A stretch of 35,668 bases of DNA from Alistipes sp. CAG:514. Its GTDB lineage: Bacteria; Bacteroidota; Bacteroidia; Bacteroidales; UBA932. The position numbers were made by a program, and so were the translations under genes. Of this stretch, positions 24,288 to 32,521 are shown piece after piece (position 1 is the first letter of the stretch; each line of letters begins with the position of its first letter). The notes under the pieces were generated by a model that worked only from the letters and a program-made list of their open reading frames with translations, ran no database searches and had not been told where the DNA came from. The stretch lies in contig HF986015.1 of NCBI GenBank assembly GCA_000431015.1, forward strand, positions 68,273 through 103,940, read 5' to 3'.

Positions 24288-25376
24288 TCAGTCGATTACG
24301 GCGAATGTCATGAGAGAGGAGACGGTCAGGAAGACCAGGATCACTAACCAGACCACGAACATGACAAGGCCGGGGCGCCATTTCGGGGACTTGAGGCCGA
24401 AGATCAGCATCACTCCAGCGTAGAGCATGATGAAAAGCGGGATGGCTACCACAAGGATGGCGGCGATCATCACGAGCGGAACGGAGATGAAGGAGATGAT
24501 CTGTGGCGAATCCATTGCGATTCGCTCTATCATCTTATTGTAGAAGAAGCTGTTGCCAAGGACTTCCGCTCCCCACCAGAACGAACAGAGGAATGCGATG
24601 CCGGCGACTCCGGCAAGCAGGAATAGGACTCCGAATATCACCGAGAATATTCGCCGCACATTTTTCCAAGACTCCGGGTCAATAACTTTTCGCTCCTCTT
24701 TTGGCGTGTTGAGAACCCTCTCGCTGATGTCATCGACTGTGCCCTTGCGTCCGTGAAGCTCGTCTCTTTGCCGGACGGTCTTGACTGCCGGCATACAAAC
24801 CCAAAGTACAAGATAGACAATCGGCGCCGAGATGTGGATCCACGGCTCAAACGGCCAGAACAGCCTGAAATCCAGGAAGCCGATCAATGTAAAGACAACG
24901 AAAAGGATGCGGAACAGGGACGGGTCGAAATTGAAGAACGTTCCCAGGCCGCTGCAGACACCGGCCAGCTTCCCGTTGGCAGGGTCGCGGTAGAGACGGC
25001 GGCGAGGCTTGGCTCCGGTTCCGGCAGTGTTTCTGGAGGAACGGCCCGACGCCTCGACAGGACCGGATTCCGGAGAGGAGTGACCAGCGCCGGAAGGATC
25101 ACCCGGCGCGTCAGGATCCTCTTCTATCGCTTCCGGACGGCCAAGTACAGCGATCACGTCCGAGACCATCCGCTGACTCACCACCCCACCTTGGCCACTC
25201 TTCTCGATCAGGAGCTCAGCCATCCTCTCCTCGATCCCTTCCATCACCTCCGCTCCGCTTTCCTTGCCGGAATAGAACGATTCGAGTTGGGCAAGATATT
25301 CCTTGGCGGAAGCGCACGCGTCGTCCTCAAAGGAGAACACATAGCCGCCTATGCTGACATATTCAACTTGCTTCAT
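24288..25376 (-). CDS. PspC-domain membrane protein with N-terminal extension
   Basis: A 362-residue protein. Residues 1-85 are a small acidic domain (EYVSIGGYVFSFEDDA, EERMAELLIEKSG, VISVLGRPEA-like end) shared with the other PspC protein of this operon. A low-complexity Pro/Ser/Gly linker (about 88-120) follows, then the PspC domain with RRRLYRDPANGKLAGVCSGLGTFF and a membrane segment, then three or four more membrane segments to the C-terminus. PspC domains occur in phage-shock and other envelope-stress regulators; the extended Bacteroidota forms are not well characterised. Third gene after the shorter PspC gene and padR, 52 bases after the padR stop. Confidence 0.88.
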   Translation of the reverse strand: MKQVEYVSIGGYVFSFEDDACASAKEYLAQLESFYSGKESGAEVMEGIEERMAELLIEKSGQGGVVSQRMVSDVIAVLGRPEAIEEDPDAPGDPSGAGHSSPESGPVEASGRSSRNTAGTGAKPRRRLYRDPANGKLAGVCSGLGTFFNFDPSLFRILFVVFTLIGFLDFRLFWPFEPWIHISAPIVYLVLWVCMPAVKTVRQRDELHGRKGTVDDISERVLNTPKEERKVIDPESWKNVRRIFSVIFGVLFLLAGVAGIAFLCSFWWGAEVLGNSFFYNKMIERIAMDSPQIISFISVPLVMIAAILVVAIPLFIMLYAGVMLIFGLKSPKWRPGLVMFVVWLVILVFLTVSSLMTFAVID

Positions 25377-25428
25377 ATTTCACATTTGTTTTGACAAGGT
25401 GCGGCGGGATGACGCCACACTCTCATAT

Positions 25429-25758
25429 TCATTGCTTTATGGTTTTGATTGTCTCGACTATCTCCTGCCACGCCAGATCCATCTCGCGAAGCTGCGCGCG
25501 GCCTTTCTCGGTGATGCAGTAATATTTCCGTGGAGGCCCCTGCGTGGACTCCTCCCAGCGGTAGGAAAGCAGACCCTGGTTCTTCTGACGTATCAGGAGC
25601 GGATAGAGCGTGCCTTCCACCACTATCATATTCGCGGATTTCAGATCCTCAAGAATCGAGGAAGCGTAGGCCTCCTTACGGTTCAGAATGCACAGGATGC
25701 AATATTCCAGCACCCCTTTCCGCATCTGGGAACGGACATTGTCAACACTATTTTCCAT
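25429..25758 (-). CDS. PadR-family transcriptional regulator
   Basis: A 109-residue protein. The winged helix is clear in MRKGVLEYCILCILNRKEAY, GTLYPLLIRQKNQGLLSY and GPPRKYYCITEKGRAQL, followed by one helix that should mediate dimerisation. PadR-s2 type regulators usually repress the operon they belong to, with a ligand releasing them from DNA. The ATG at 25758 overlaps the end of the upstream PspC gene by 11 bases, so translation is probably coupled. It lies between two paralogous PspC genes, so autoregulation of this three-gene operon is the obvious inference. Confidence 0.92.
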   Translation of the reverse strand: MENSVDNVRSQMRKGVLEYCILCILNRKEAYASSILEDLKSANMIVVEGTLYPLLIRQKNQGLLSYRWEESTQGPPRKYYCITEKGRAQLREMDLAWQEIVETIKTIKQ

Positions 25759-26407
25759 AGCCGTTCCTCCTTTGGCCGCTGAATCTCGCCATGTTCTCCG
25801 CCGTAGGCTCAAAGCCCCTCATCATGCACTTGTCCGCCGGTGTCTTCGCGACCGGAACCACAATCCACAGGACAAGATAAACCAGGAATCCGGTACCGTA
25901 AAGCAACAAGGTGAGCAGAGTGACGATTCTTACCACGGTGAGATCCACATTGAGGAATGCCGCCAGGCCGGCGCAGACTCCACCGATCACCTTGTTGTCC
26001 AGATCGCGGAAGAGCCGCCTTTTGGACGTCCCGCTGCCTCCGCTGTAAGTGAAATCCGGGCCTCCGTTCTGAGGATTATCAGAAGTCCTCGCCTCCTCAC
26101 GCTCTTCGGAAGCCTTATCCGAAGTAAAAGTCTCCGGCTCCTTCGACCCGTCCGGCATCCCGAGCTGCTCGACGACCCTGGTGACAAGGTCGAGGTTGAC
26201 CACCCGGTAGGACGCTCCTCCGATCCCCTGATCGAACAACTCGGCGATCCGGTTCTCCAAATCCGTCATGACCTCCTCTTTCGCGGACTGGGTGTCCTTG
26301 TCAAGAAGCGCCTTGAAGTGATCGAAATAAGCGGTGAGCCTCTCATAAGCATCCTCATCCAAAGAGAAGCTGCGGCCTCCGACACTGACATTAACAACTT
26401 TTTTCAT
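25748..26407 (-). CDS. PspC-domain membrane protein (short paralogue)
   Basis: A 219-residue protein. Residues 1-85 form the same acidic N-terminal domain as in the downstream paralogue (VVNVSVGGRSFSLDEDAYERL, DLENRIAELF, VVEQLG). After a charged linker comes the PspC domain (about 129-190) with KRRLFRDLDNKVIGGVCAGLAAFL, one long hydrophobic region and the family end VYLVLWIVVPVAKTP. The ATG at 26407 is chosen over an in-frame TTG at 26413. First gene of the operon with padR and the longer PspC gene; a consensus promoter lies about 90 bases upstream. Probable inner-membrane sensor or anchor; function inferred from family only. Confidence 0.9.
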   Translation of the reverse strand: MKKVVNVSVGGRSFSLDEDAYERLTAYFDHFKALLDKDTQSAKEEVMTDLENRIAELFDQGIGGASYRVVNLDLVTRVVEQLGMPDGSKEPETFTSDKASEEREEARTSDNPQNGGPDFTYSGGSGTSKRRLFRDLDNKVIGGVCAGLAAFLNVDLTVVRIVTLLTLLLYGTGFLVYLVLWIVVPVAKTPADKCMMRGFEPTAENMARFSGQRRNGYGK

Positions 26408-26495
26408 TTTCAACTATCTAATTATGAATATTTTAACTTCTACAGCAAAATCCCTTGCCGGCCATCTTCCTTGCCTTGCAATTAATTTTACGATG

Positions 26496-26528
26496 CAAAG
26501 ATATAAATATTTTTGAATACCTTGCAAG
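26496..26528 (-). promoter_or_regulatory. Bacteroidota-type promoter of the pspC-padR-pspC operon
   Basis: On the minus strand CTTG (26528-26525), a 21-base spacer and TATCTTTG (26503-26496). The -7 is exact and the -33 matches three of four bases. Transcription should start near 26489, leaving a leader of about 80 nt containing a Gly/purine-rich stretch but no clear riboswitch. Confidence 0.6.
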
Positions 26529-26658
26529 ACAAAGTACTAAAAATTTCAAATAATATTCGCCGATGGTATGGCATAGCGCGGACGATGGTGAGTCAATGGA
26601 GGAATATGTTGGCGTACAAATGGTAACTACCAGACTGCCGTAGATCCTTCCCACGCTT

Positions 26659-26819
26659 AGTAACCTTCAAAAAATAACCTGCCTCATCTTAAGGAATCTT
26701 TTCGGTCTATATCTCTTTTCTCATCAGTCATGTGCCACCGGCACACTCCTTCTTCGAAAATAGATCTATCCTCGAAAATCTTCTCCTAATCTGAGGCAGG
26801 TTATTTTTTTCACGTTACT
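26659..26819. repeat. Fold-back (MITE-like) element of about 160 bp
   Basis: This fills much of the 472-bp gene-free stretch between the pspC operon and the GH92 gene. Perfect 18-bp inverted termini AAAAAATAACCTGCCTCA (26669-26686) and its complement (26792-26809) extend outward to AGTAAC with three mismatches. The interior is also imperfectly palindromic and centres on GTGCC-ACC-GGCAC, so the whole unit could fold into one long hairpin. No coding capacity and no clear target-site duplication are visible. The remaining gene-free DNA (26530-26658) holds nothing I recognise. Confidence 0.6.
26727..26778 (+). repeat. 52-bp dispersed repeat, copy 1
   Basis: The middle of the fold-back element, starting GTCATGTGCC and ending CTCGAAAA. 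It matches 35617-35668 in inverted orientation at 49 of 52 positions by eye. It contains the TGTGCC-ACC-GGCACA hairpin. Confidence 0.8.
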
Positions 26820-26879
26820 TATATTATTTCCAAAACAAAATAAAATAGAGTAACTTAGCGGACAATACACAACAGTAGC

Positions 26880-29120
26880 ATGCGAGGATATTCATTAATT
26901 TTAGCAGCCTTTTTGGCTCTCGTCTCTTGCGGGACGCAGGAAAAGATGGGCATGGAGGTACCTGTGGACTATGTGAATCCACTGATGGGAACGGCGTCCA
27001 CCTACGAGCTTTCAACGGGGAACACTTACCCGGCGGTCGCCCTGCCTTGGGGAATGAACTTCTGGACTCCACAGACAGGACGCAACGGGGACGGCTGGAC
27101 ATACACCTATTCAGCGACCAGGATCAGAGGTCTGAAACAGACCCACCAGCCGAGTCCGTGGATCAACGACTACGGCTCGTTCTCGATCATGCCTGTGACC
27201 ACAGGGCCGGTTTACGACGAGGAAGGACGGCAGAGCTGGTTCTCGCACAAGGCGGAGACGGTCAAACCTTACTACTACCAGGTCTATCTCGCCGAACACG
27301 ACGTGGTAGCTGAACTCGCGCCTACCGAGAGGGCGGCGGCGTTCAGACTCACCTACCCGGAAAAGGAGATGTCGTACCTCGTGGTGGACGCCTACAGCGG
27401 CGGACACGTGGAGGTTCTGCCGGACAGGAATATGATCGCCGGCTATTCGACAGCGAACCACGGCGGCGTGGCCGGGAATTTCCGCAACTGGTTCGTGGTG
27501 GTCTCAGACACACCGTTCGAGACCCGGACAACTGACGGCCACATCGCCATGGTCGGGTTCAAGACAGCGAAAGGACAGAAGGTCAACCTCAGGGTCGCAT
27601 CTTCATTCATCAGCCATGAGCAGGCGGAGATCAATCTCAAAGAACTGGGCGACAGAACGTTGGACGAGATAGCCCAGGCCGGACGCGCGAGATGGAACGA
27701 GGTTCTTGGCCGCATCGCCGTGGAGGATGGCAATCTCGACAATCTTCGGACATTCTACTCCTGCCTCTACAGATCGGTGCTGTTCCCTCGTGACCTGTCA
27801 GAGATCAACGCCGACGGCGAGCGCGTCCACTACAGCCCTTACGACGGAGCCGTGCACAAGGGCTATCTGTTCGCCGACACCGGCTTCTGGGACACATTCA
27901 GATGTCTTTTCCCGCTGCTGAACCTCGTCTATCCGGACGAGAGCGTGAAGATGCAGGAAGGGCTGGTGAACACGTGGAAAGAGAGCGGATTCCTGCCGGA
28001 ATGGTCCAGCCCGGGACACAGGGGATGTATGGTCGGAAACAATTCAGCATCAGTGGTCGCCGACGCCTGGATCAAGGGGCTGCGCGGCTATGACACCGAC
28101 GAGCTTTGGAAGGCCGTCACCCACGGAACCCACGCCGTCCATCCGGAGGTCAGTTCGACAGGCAGACTCGGCTGGGAATATTACGACAGCCTCGGCTATG
28201 TCCCTTGCGACGTAGGCATCAACGAGAACGCCGCAAGGACGCTTGAATACTCCTACGACGACTGGTGCATCTACCAGTTCGGCAAGGCTCTGGGACGCGG
28301 CGAGGAGGAACTCGCCCCCTACGCCAAGGCCGCGCTCAATTACAAGAACCTCTACGATCCGGACTACAAGTTGATGGTCGGAAAGAAGGCCGACGGCTCG
28401 TTCGAGAGGCCGTTCAGCCCTCTAAAATGGGGCGGTAACTTCACGGAAGGCAACAGCCTGCACTACACCTGGTCGGTGTTCCACGACCCGCAAGGCCTGA
28501 TCGACCTGATGGGAGGGGACGAGGTCTTCGCCGGGATGCTCGACAGCATATTCACAATTCCTCCGCTCTTCGACGACAGCTACTACGGCTTCCCTATCCA
28601 CGAGATCAGGGAGATGCAGGTGATGAACATGGGGAACTACGCCCACGGCAACCAGCCGATCCAGCACATGCTCTACCTCTACGACTGGTGTGGCCAGCCT
28701 TGGAAGGCGCAGCAGCGGATCCGCGAGGTGATGGACAAGTTCTATAACTCAAACTTCGACGGCTACTGCGGCGACGAGGACAACGGCCAGACATCCGCCT
28801 GGTACGTCTTCTCCGCCCTCGGATTCTACCCTGTCTGCCCGGGGTCCAATGAATATGCCATCGGGACACCTCTGTTCAGGAAAGCGGTCATCACCCGGCC
28901 TGACGGAAGCGTCGTCTCGCTTGAAGCCCCGGAGAATTCCAAAGACAACTTCTACGTCAAAGGCGTGAGAATCAACGGGAAAGAGTGGAGCCGAAACTAT
29001 TTCCGCCATGAAGACCTTGCAGAAGGAGCGAATATTGTTTATCTTGTAGGGTCCGAGCCTGACACGGTGAGAGGAACCGCAAAGGAGGACCGACCATATT
29101 CATACACTAATGAAAAATAA
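26880..29120 (+). CDS. Alpha-mannosidase, GH92, lipoprotein
   Basis: A 746-residue protein. The signal peptide ends LVSC (Cys17), so the enzyme is lipid anchored, probably at the cell surface. GH92 signatures: DYVNPLMGTAS, the NTYPAVALPWGMNFWTPQTG segment, KQTHQPSPWINDYG near 80-93, and C-terminal DEDNGQTSAWYVFSALGFYPV near 632-652 with the catalytic acidic residues, then PGSNEYAIGTPLF. GH92 enzymes are calcium-dependent, inverting exo-alpha-mannosidases, mostly alpha-1,2 but also 1,3, 1,4 and 1,6, and are abundant in gut Bacteroidota that degrade N-glycans or yeast mannan. Linkage cannot be read from sequence. The GH125 gene begins three bases after its stop, so the two form one operon. Only a weak promoter (TAACTTAG) is visible. 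Confidence 0.94.
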   Translation: MRGYSLILAAFLALVSCGTQEKMGMEVPVDYVNPLMGTASTYELSTGNTYPAVALPWGMNFWTPQTGRNGDGWTYTYSATRIRGLKQTHQPSPWINDYGSFSIMPVTTGPVYDEEGRQSWFSHKAETVKPYYYQVYLAEHDVVAELAPTERAAAFRLTYPEKEMSYLVVDAYSGGHVEVLPDRNMIAGYSTANHGGVAGNFRNWFVVVSDTPFETRTTDGHIAMVGFKTAKGQKVNLRVASSFISHEQAEINLKELGDRTLDEIAQAGRARWNEVLGRIAVEDGNLDNLRTFYSCLYRSVLFPRDLSEINADGERVHYSPYDGAVHKGYLFADTGFWDTFRCLFPLLNLVYPDESVKMQEGLVNTWKESGFLPEWSSPGHRGCMVGNNSASVVADAWIKGLRGYDTDELWKAVTHGTHAVHPEVSSTGRLGWEYYDSLGYVPCDVGINENAARTLEYSYDDWCIYQFGKALGRGEEELAPYAKAALNYKNLYDPDYKLMVGKKADGSFERPFSPLKWGGNFTEGNSLHYTWSVFHDPQGLIDLMGGDEVFAGMLDSIFTIPPLFDDSYYGFPIHEIREMQVMNMGNYAHGNQPIQHMLYLYDWCGQPWKAQQRIREVMDKFYNSNFDGYCGDEDNGQTSAWYVFSALGFYPVCPGSNEYAIGTPLFRKAVITRPDGSVVSLEAPENSKDNFYVKGVRINGKEWSRNYFRHEDLAEGANIVYLVGSEPDTVRGTAKEDRPYSYTNEK

Positions 29121-29123
29121 ATT

Positions 29124-30539
29124 ATGAAACGCACACTACTTCTGGCTTCGGCCATTCTTTTGCTCAGCGGCGCGATGGCACATGGAAAAGACTATGAGTC
29201 ACAGCGTCCGGCCCCCGAGAAACGGCTTTTCCGCTCCGAGGCAGTCGAAAGCAAGATCACACAGATGCAGGGCATACTGACGAACCCCCGCCTCGCCTGG
29301 ATGTTCGCCAACTGCTACCCGAACACCCTGGACACCACAGTCCACTTCGGCAAGGACGAAGACGGCAACTTCAGGACATTCGTCTACACCGGCGACATCC
29401 ACGCCATGTGGCTGAGGGACTCCGGCGCGCAGGTCTGGCCTTACATCCAGCTTGCCAATGAGGACGAGCATCTTAGGAATATGCTCGCCGGCGTGATCAA
29501 CTGCCAGTTCTCCCTGATCTGCATCGACCCTTACGCCAACGCCTTCAACGACGGCCCGACGGGCAGCGAGTGGGATTCGGACCTCACCGACATGAACCCT
29601 TACGACCACGAACGCAAATGGGAGATCGACTCGCACTGCTACCCTATCCGCCTGGCCTACCAGTACTGGAAGGTGACCGGAGACGATTCCGTGTTCGGCA
29701 AGACATGGCTCAAGTCCATCCAGGCCACTCTCAAGACCTTCAAGGAGCAGCAGCGCAAGGACGGCCCGGGCCCTTACCGGTTCGCCCGCAAGACCGACCG
29801 CCAGTTCGACACCAAGTCCAATGACGGCCGCGGCAACCCTGTCAAGCCTGTAGGCCTGATCGCCTCGGCTTTCCGTCCGTCGGACGACGCCACGATCTTC
29901 GAGTTCCTCGTTCCATCCAACTTCTTCGCTGTCACCTCTTTGCGCAAGGCTGCCGAGATCCTCACGGATGTTAGTCACAACAAGAAACTCGCGAAGGAAT
30001 GCCTCGACCTCGCCGCCGAAGTGGAGAAGGCTCTTTATGAATATGCCGTCGTGGACCACCCCAAGTACGGCAAGATCTTCGCCTTCGAGGTGGATGGTTT
30101 CGGCAACAGGCTCCTGATGGACGACTCCAACGTTCCGAGCCTCCTGGCAATGGCCTATCTCGGAGACATTGACATCAACGATCCGATCTACCAGAACACC
30201 CGCAGGTTTGTCTGGAGCGAGGACAATCCGTATTTCTTCAAAGGCAAGGCCGGCGAGGGAATCGGCGGCCCACACATCGGCTACGACTACATCTGGCCAA
30301 TGAGCATCATGATGAAGGCCTTTACATCGCAGGATGACAAGGAGATCAAATGGTGCGTGGAGACCCTGATGAAGACCGACGCCGGCACCGGCTTCATGCA
30401 CGAATCCTTCTATAAGGATGACGCAAGCAAGTTCACCCGCGCCTGGTTCGCCTGGCAGAACACCCTCTTCGGCGAGCTGATCATCCACCTGGTAGACACC
30501 GGCAAACTCGACCTCCTCAACTCCATCAAGGTCAAGTAG
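29124..30539 (+). CDS. Exo-alpha-1,6-mannosidase, GH125
   Basis: A 471-residue protein with a cleavable signal peptide (LLLASAILLLSGAMA). GH125 (formerly DUF1237) features fill the chain: YTGDIHAMWLRDSGAQVWPY near 88-107, ICIDPYANAFNDGP, EIDSHCYPIRLAYQYW near 172, SAFRPSDDATIFEFLVPSN near 249, DDSNVPSLLAM, and GTGFMHESFYKDDASKFTRAWFAW near 425, whose Glu is probably the catalytic base. The family hydrolyses non-reducing alpha-1,6-mannose with inversion and without metal. It follows GH92 after three bases, and the two together would strip alpha-mannose branches from high-mannose N-glycans. A terminator lies 87 bases after the stop. Confidence 0.95.
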   Translation: MKRTLLLASAILLLSGAMAHGKDYESQRPAPEKRLFRSEAVESKITQMQGILTNPRLAWMFANCYPNTLDTTVHFGKDEDGNFRTFVYTGDIHAMWLRDSGAQVWPYIQLANEDEHLRNMLAGVINCQFSLICIDPYANAFNDGPTGSEWDSDLTDMNPYDHERKWEIDSHCYPIRLAYQYWKVTGDDSVFGKTWLKSIQATLKTFKEQQRKDGPGPYRFARKTDRQFDTKSNDGRGNPVKPVGLIASAFRPSDDATIFEFLVPSNFFAVTSLRKAAEILTDVSHNKKLAKECLDLAAEVEKALYEYAVVDHPKYGKIFAFEVDGFGNRLLMDDSNVPSLLAMAYLGDIDINDPIYQNTRRFVWSEDNPYFFKGKAGEGIGGPHIGYDYIWPMSIMMKAFTSQDDKEIKWCVETLMKTDAGTGFMHESFYKDDASKFTRAWFAWQNTLFGELIIHLVDTGKLDLLNSIKVK

Positions 30540-30626
30540 ACATCCGCCGCGGTCGCCGGACTACAACCGAGAGCCGCTGAAAAGAAACACGGCACGGCCG
30601 CCGGGCAACAACCCGAAGTATTAAAG

Positions 30627-30667
30627 TTTGTCCACCGAAAAAGGCTATTCGGTGGACAAATTGGTTT
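30627..30667 (+). terminator. Terminator of the GH92-GH125 operon
   Basis: TTTGTCCACCGAA (30627-30639) pairs perfectly with TTCGGTGGACAAA (30648-30660) around an eight-base loop and is followed by TTGGTTTTT. Its right arm is shared with the minus-strand terminator. Confidence 0.65.
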
Positions 30668-30695
30668 TTCCCCTCGGTCTGTCCACCGAATAGCC
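30638..30695 (-). terminator. Terminator of the DUF4091 gene, sharing an arm with the GH125 terminator
   Basis: On the minus strand GGCTATTCGGTGGACA (30695-30680) pairs with TGTCCACCGAATAGCC (30658-30643), a perfect 16-bp stem, and is followed directly by TTTTT (30642-30638). A 21-base loop separates the arms. It lies 46 bases after the DUF4091 gene stop. Confidence 0.65.
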
Positions 30696-30741
30696 CTTTC
30701 CGTGGAGAAGTCGGACACTTCTGGACACGGGGATCCCTATC

Positions 30742-32439
30742 CTACTGCCTGTCGAGGAAGGACTTGGCGGCGGCGAGGGCTTTGGCCGGGCCTTCGGCGA
30801 GGACTGTCTCGGAGGTGAAGGACTTGAGGATTCCGGTCAGTTGACCGAGTTTTGCCTCGTTCCCGGTCTCCTGCCAGCGGGAGCGGAGGATGCGGACTTT
30901 CTCGAAGTCCTGGATGCCTTCGACCAGTTTGGAGAAACGGACACTGCCGCGGCCTCCAGGGTAAACCACGAAACAGTCTCCGGCGGGCCAGGTGCGGAAA
31001 CGGGCATCGGTGAGCGGATCAATGGTCCAGCTGTTGTAGGCCCAGCGGAGATAGCCGTCGTAACCCTCGGCCTGGGCGAACCAGCCAAGCCAGGCGGCCT
31101 CGTCAGGATTCGAGATCACGAACATGTTCGGATGAGCCTCGGCGCAGCAGGTGTAGAAGGTCGTGGTCAGGCCAAGTTCCTTTCTTTTGGCCTTGGCGGA
31201 CTCAGGGAATTCCTGCTTGCCGGAAAAAGTCTCGCTAAAATCGACAATGTCATAAATCACCGGCTCGTGATAGTTTCCTGCGAGAGAGATCTTGAAAGCC
31301 GGCTCGACCTTTCGTATAAGGCCAAGGACAGCCTGCATCGACTCCAACGGACGCTCATCCATCGCGATCATGGTCTTTTCAAACCAGCCTTTCGCCTTGA
31401 GATGCCGGGCGAAGTCTGCGATGAAAGCCCCCCAATATTCATTGTACTCCTCACTTCCGGGAGCGGCCTGGAAGGTCGCCGGCGAAGATGTAGCCTGGTC
31501 GATGTAGTCGAACTGCAACGCCCACGGGATCATTGAGTAGCAGTTGATCTGCTTATCAATTCCAAGGGAGAACATGAACTCCACCCAGCGGTCGAAAATC
31601 GTGTAGTCGTAGAGCCAGGTACCGTCGATGCGGCGGATCTTGGTGACCATCGAGCCGAACGCGTCCTCGGTCTGACCGTTCCACGGACGGCTCATGATGG
31701 TGGCGGTGACGGATTTCTGACCGGCTTCGGCGAGCATCCTCATCACCGGACGCATGGCCTCGAAATGAGCCTCGCTCCAAAGGGGAACGTTTTCGTAGCG
31801 CGCCACTGAATATGGATTCTGCCACAGATCCAGATGGAAAGCCCAGTCACGGGCCGGCGGCAGGACATGATCAGCCACGGTCAGTTCCACATTGAGGCTA
31901 CGGGCCTTGGCATTGGAGGACGTGACTGTCAGTTTTCCTGAATATTTTCCCGGCCTCGCATCCGAAGGAACGCTCACGGTCATCCAGACCGGCTGCTTTC
32001 GTCCAGCCGGGACCGTCATGGAATCATTGATGTCAAGCACGTCGGCCACAAGCACTTCCCCCCACTTGGACTTGTCCTCGCGGGAGCCGCACTGGCCGTA
32101 CTTGGTCGTGTCGAGCAAGTCGGAGACAACGTAGCTGACGAATTGTAGACGGATGTTCTCCGCCCCGATCAGAGACTTGCCGTTACGCAGGTCAGAGACT
32201 GACAGCCGTACATCCTTCAACTCCTCCTCCTCCGACGACACTACGGCCTGCGCGAACACCTTCTCCCCACGCCATGCGACATGGTTGAAGGCCTTTTTCT
32301 GAAACTCCAGAGACGGGCCGCCTCCGATGACACAGTGCGAGCCGGTCGCCGCCCAGTCCAACCTAAAGGATGACTGCGGTTGCGCCGCCATAAGCACAGG
32401 CAGCACGACCGCAATCGCCAAAGTAAGAATATTCCTCAT
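30742..32439 (-). CDS. DUF4091 / GH123-like glycoside hydrolase, secreted
   Basis: A 565-residue protein with a signal peptide (cut near LMA-AQ). The N-terminal about 190 residues are a beta-sandwich, with PVWMTVSVPSDARPGKYSGKLTV typical of this group. A barrel follows (about 200-480) with AMDERPLESM, where Asp361-Glu362 align by pattern with the catalytic Asp-Glu pair of GH123. The C-terminus has GDCFVVYPGG and RFSKLVEGIQDFEK, the DUF4091 signature. GH123 enzymes are beta-N-acetylgalactosaminidases using substrate-assisted catalysis; many DUF4091 proteins have no proven substrate, so a GalNAc- or GlcNAc-directed role is inference. It converges on the mannosidase operon and is monocistronic. 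Confidence 0.85.
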   Translation of the reverse strand: MRNILTLAIAVVLPVLMAAQPQSSFRLDWAATGSHCVIGGGPSLEFQKKAFNHVAWRGEKVFAQAVVSSEEEELKDVRLSVSDLRNGKSLIGAENIRLQFVSYVVSDLLDTTKYGQCGSREDKSKWGEVLVADVLDINDSMTVPAGRKQPVWMTVSVPSDARPGKYSGKLTVTSSNAKARSLNVELTVADHVLPPARDWAFHLDLWQNPYSVARYENVPLWSEAHFEAMRPVMRMLAEAGQKSVTATIMSRPWNGQTEDAFGSMVTKIRRIDGTWLYDYTIFDRWVEFMFSLGIDKQINCYSMIPWALQFDYIDQATSSPATFQAAPGSEEYNEYWGAFIADFARHLKAKGWFEKTMIAMDERPLESMQAVLGLIRKVEPAFKISLAGNYHEPVIYDIVDFSETFSGKQEFPESAKAKRKELGLTTTFYTCCAEAHPNMFVISNPDEAAWLGWFAQAEGYDGYLRWAYNSWTIDPLTDARFRTWPAGDCFVVYPGGRGSVRFSKLVEGIQDFEKVRILRSRWQETGNEAKLGQLTGILKSFTSETVLAEGPAKALAAAKSFLDRQ

Positions 32440-32460
32440 TATGAATCTTTTTGAATATAC

Positions 32461-32504
32461 AAAAAAATAATGTTGCCGCAGGTTTTGCGAAGATGCGGCA
32501 ACAT
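32461..32504 (-). terminator. Intrinsic terminator after fumarase
   Basis: ATGTTGCCGCA (32504-32494 on the minus strand) pairs perfectly with TGCGGCAACAT (32480-32470) around a 13-base loop and is followed by TATTTTTTT. It lies 17 bases after the fumarase stop and just upstream of the DUF4091 gene. Confidence 0.88.
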
Positions 32505-32521
32505 ATTACCAAACTATCGCC

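Noticed and set aside
26433..26654. A 73-codon minus-strand frame between the pspC operon and the fold-back element
   Set aside because: It runs through the pspC promoter, has atypical composition and matches nothing recognisable.
29199..30488. A 429-codon open frame on the minus strand, antisense to the GH125 gene
   Set aside because: The GH125 protein is conserved along its full length, while this product is repetitive in Val/Ala/Glu and lacks any motif; it is a compositional shadow.
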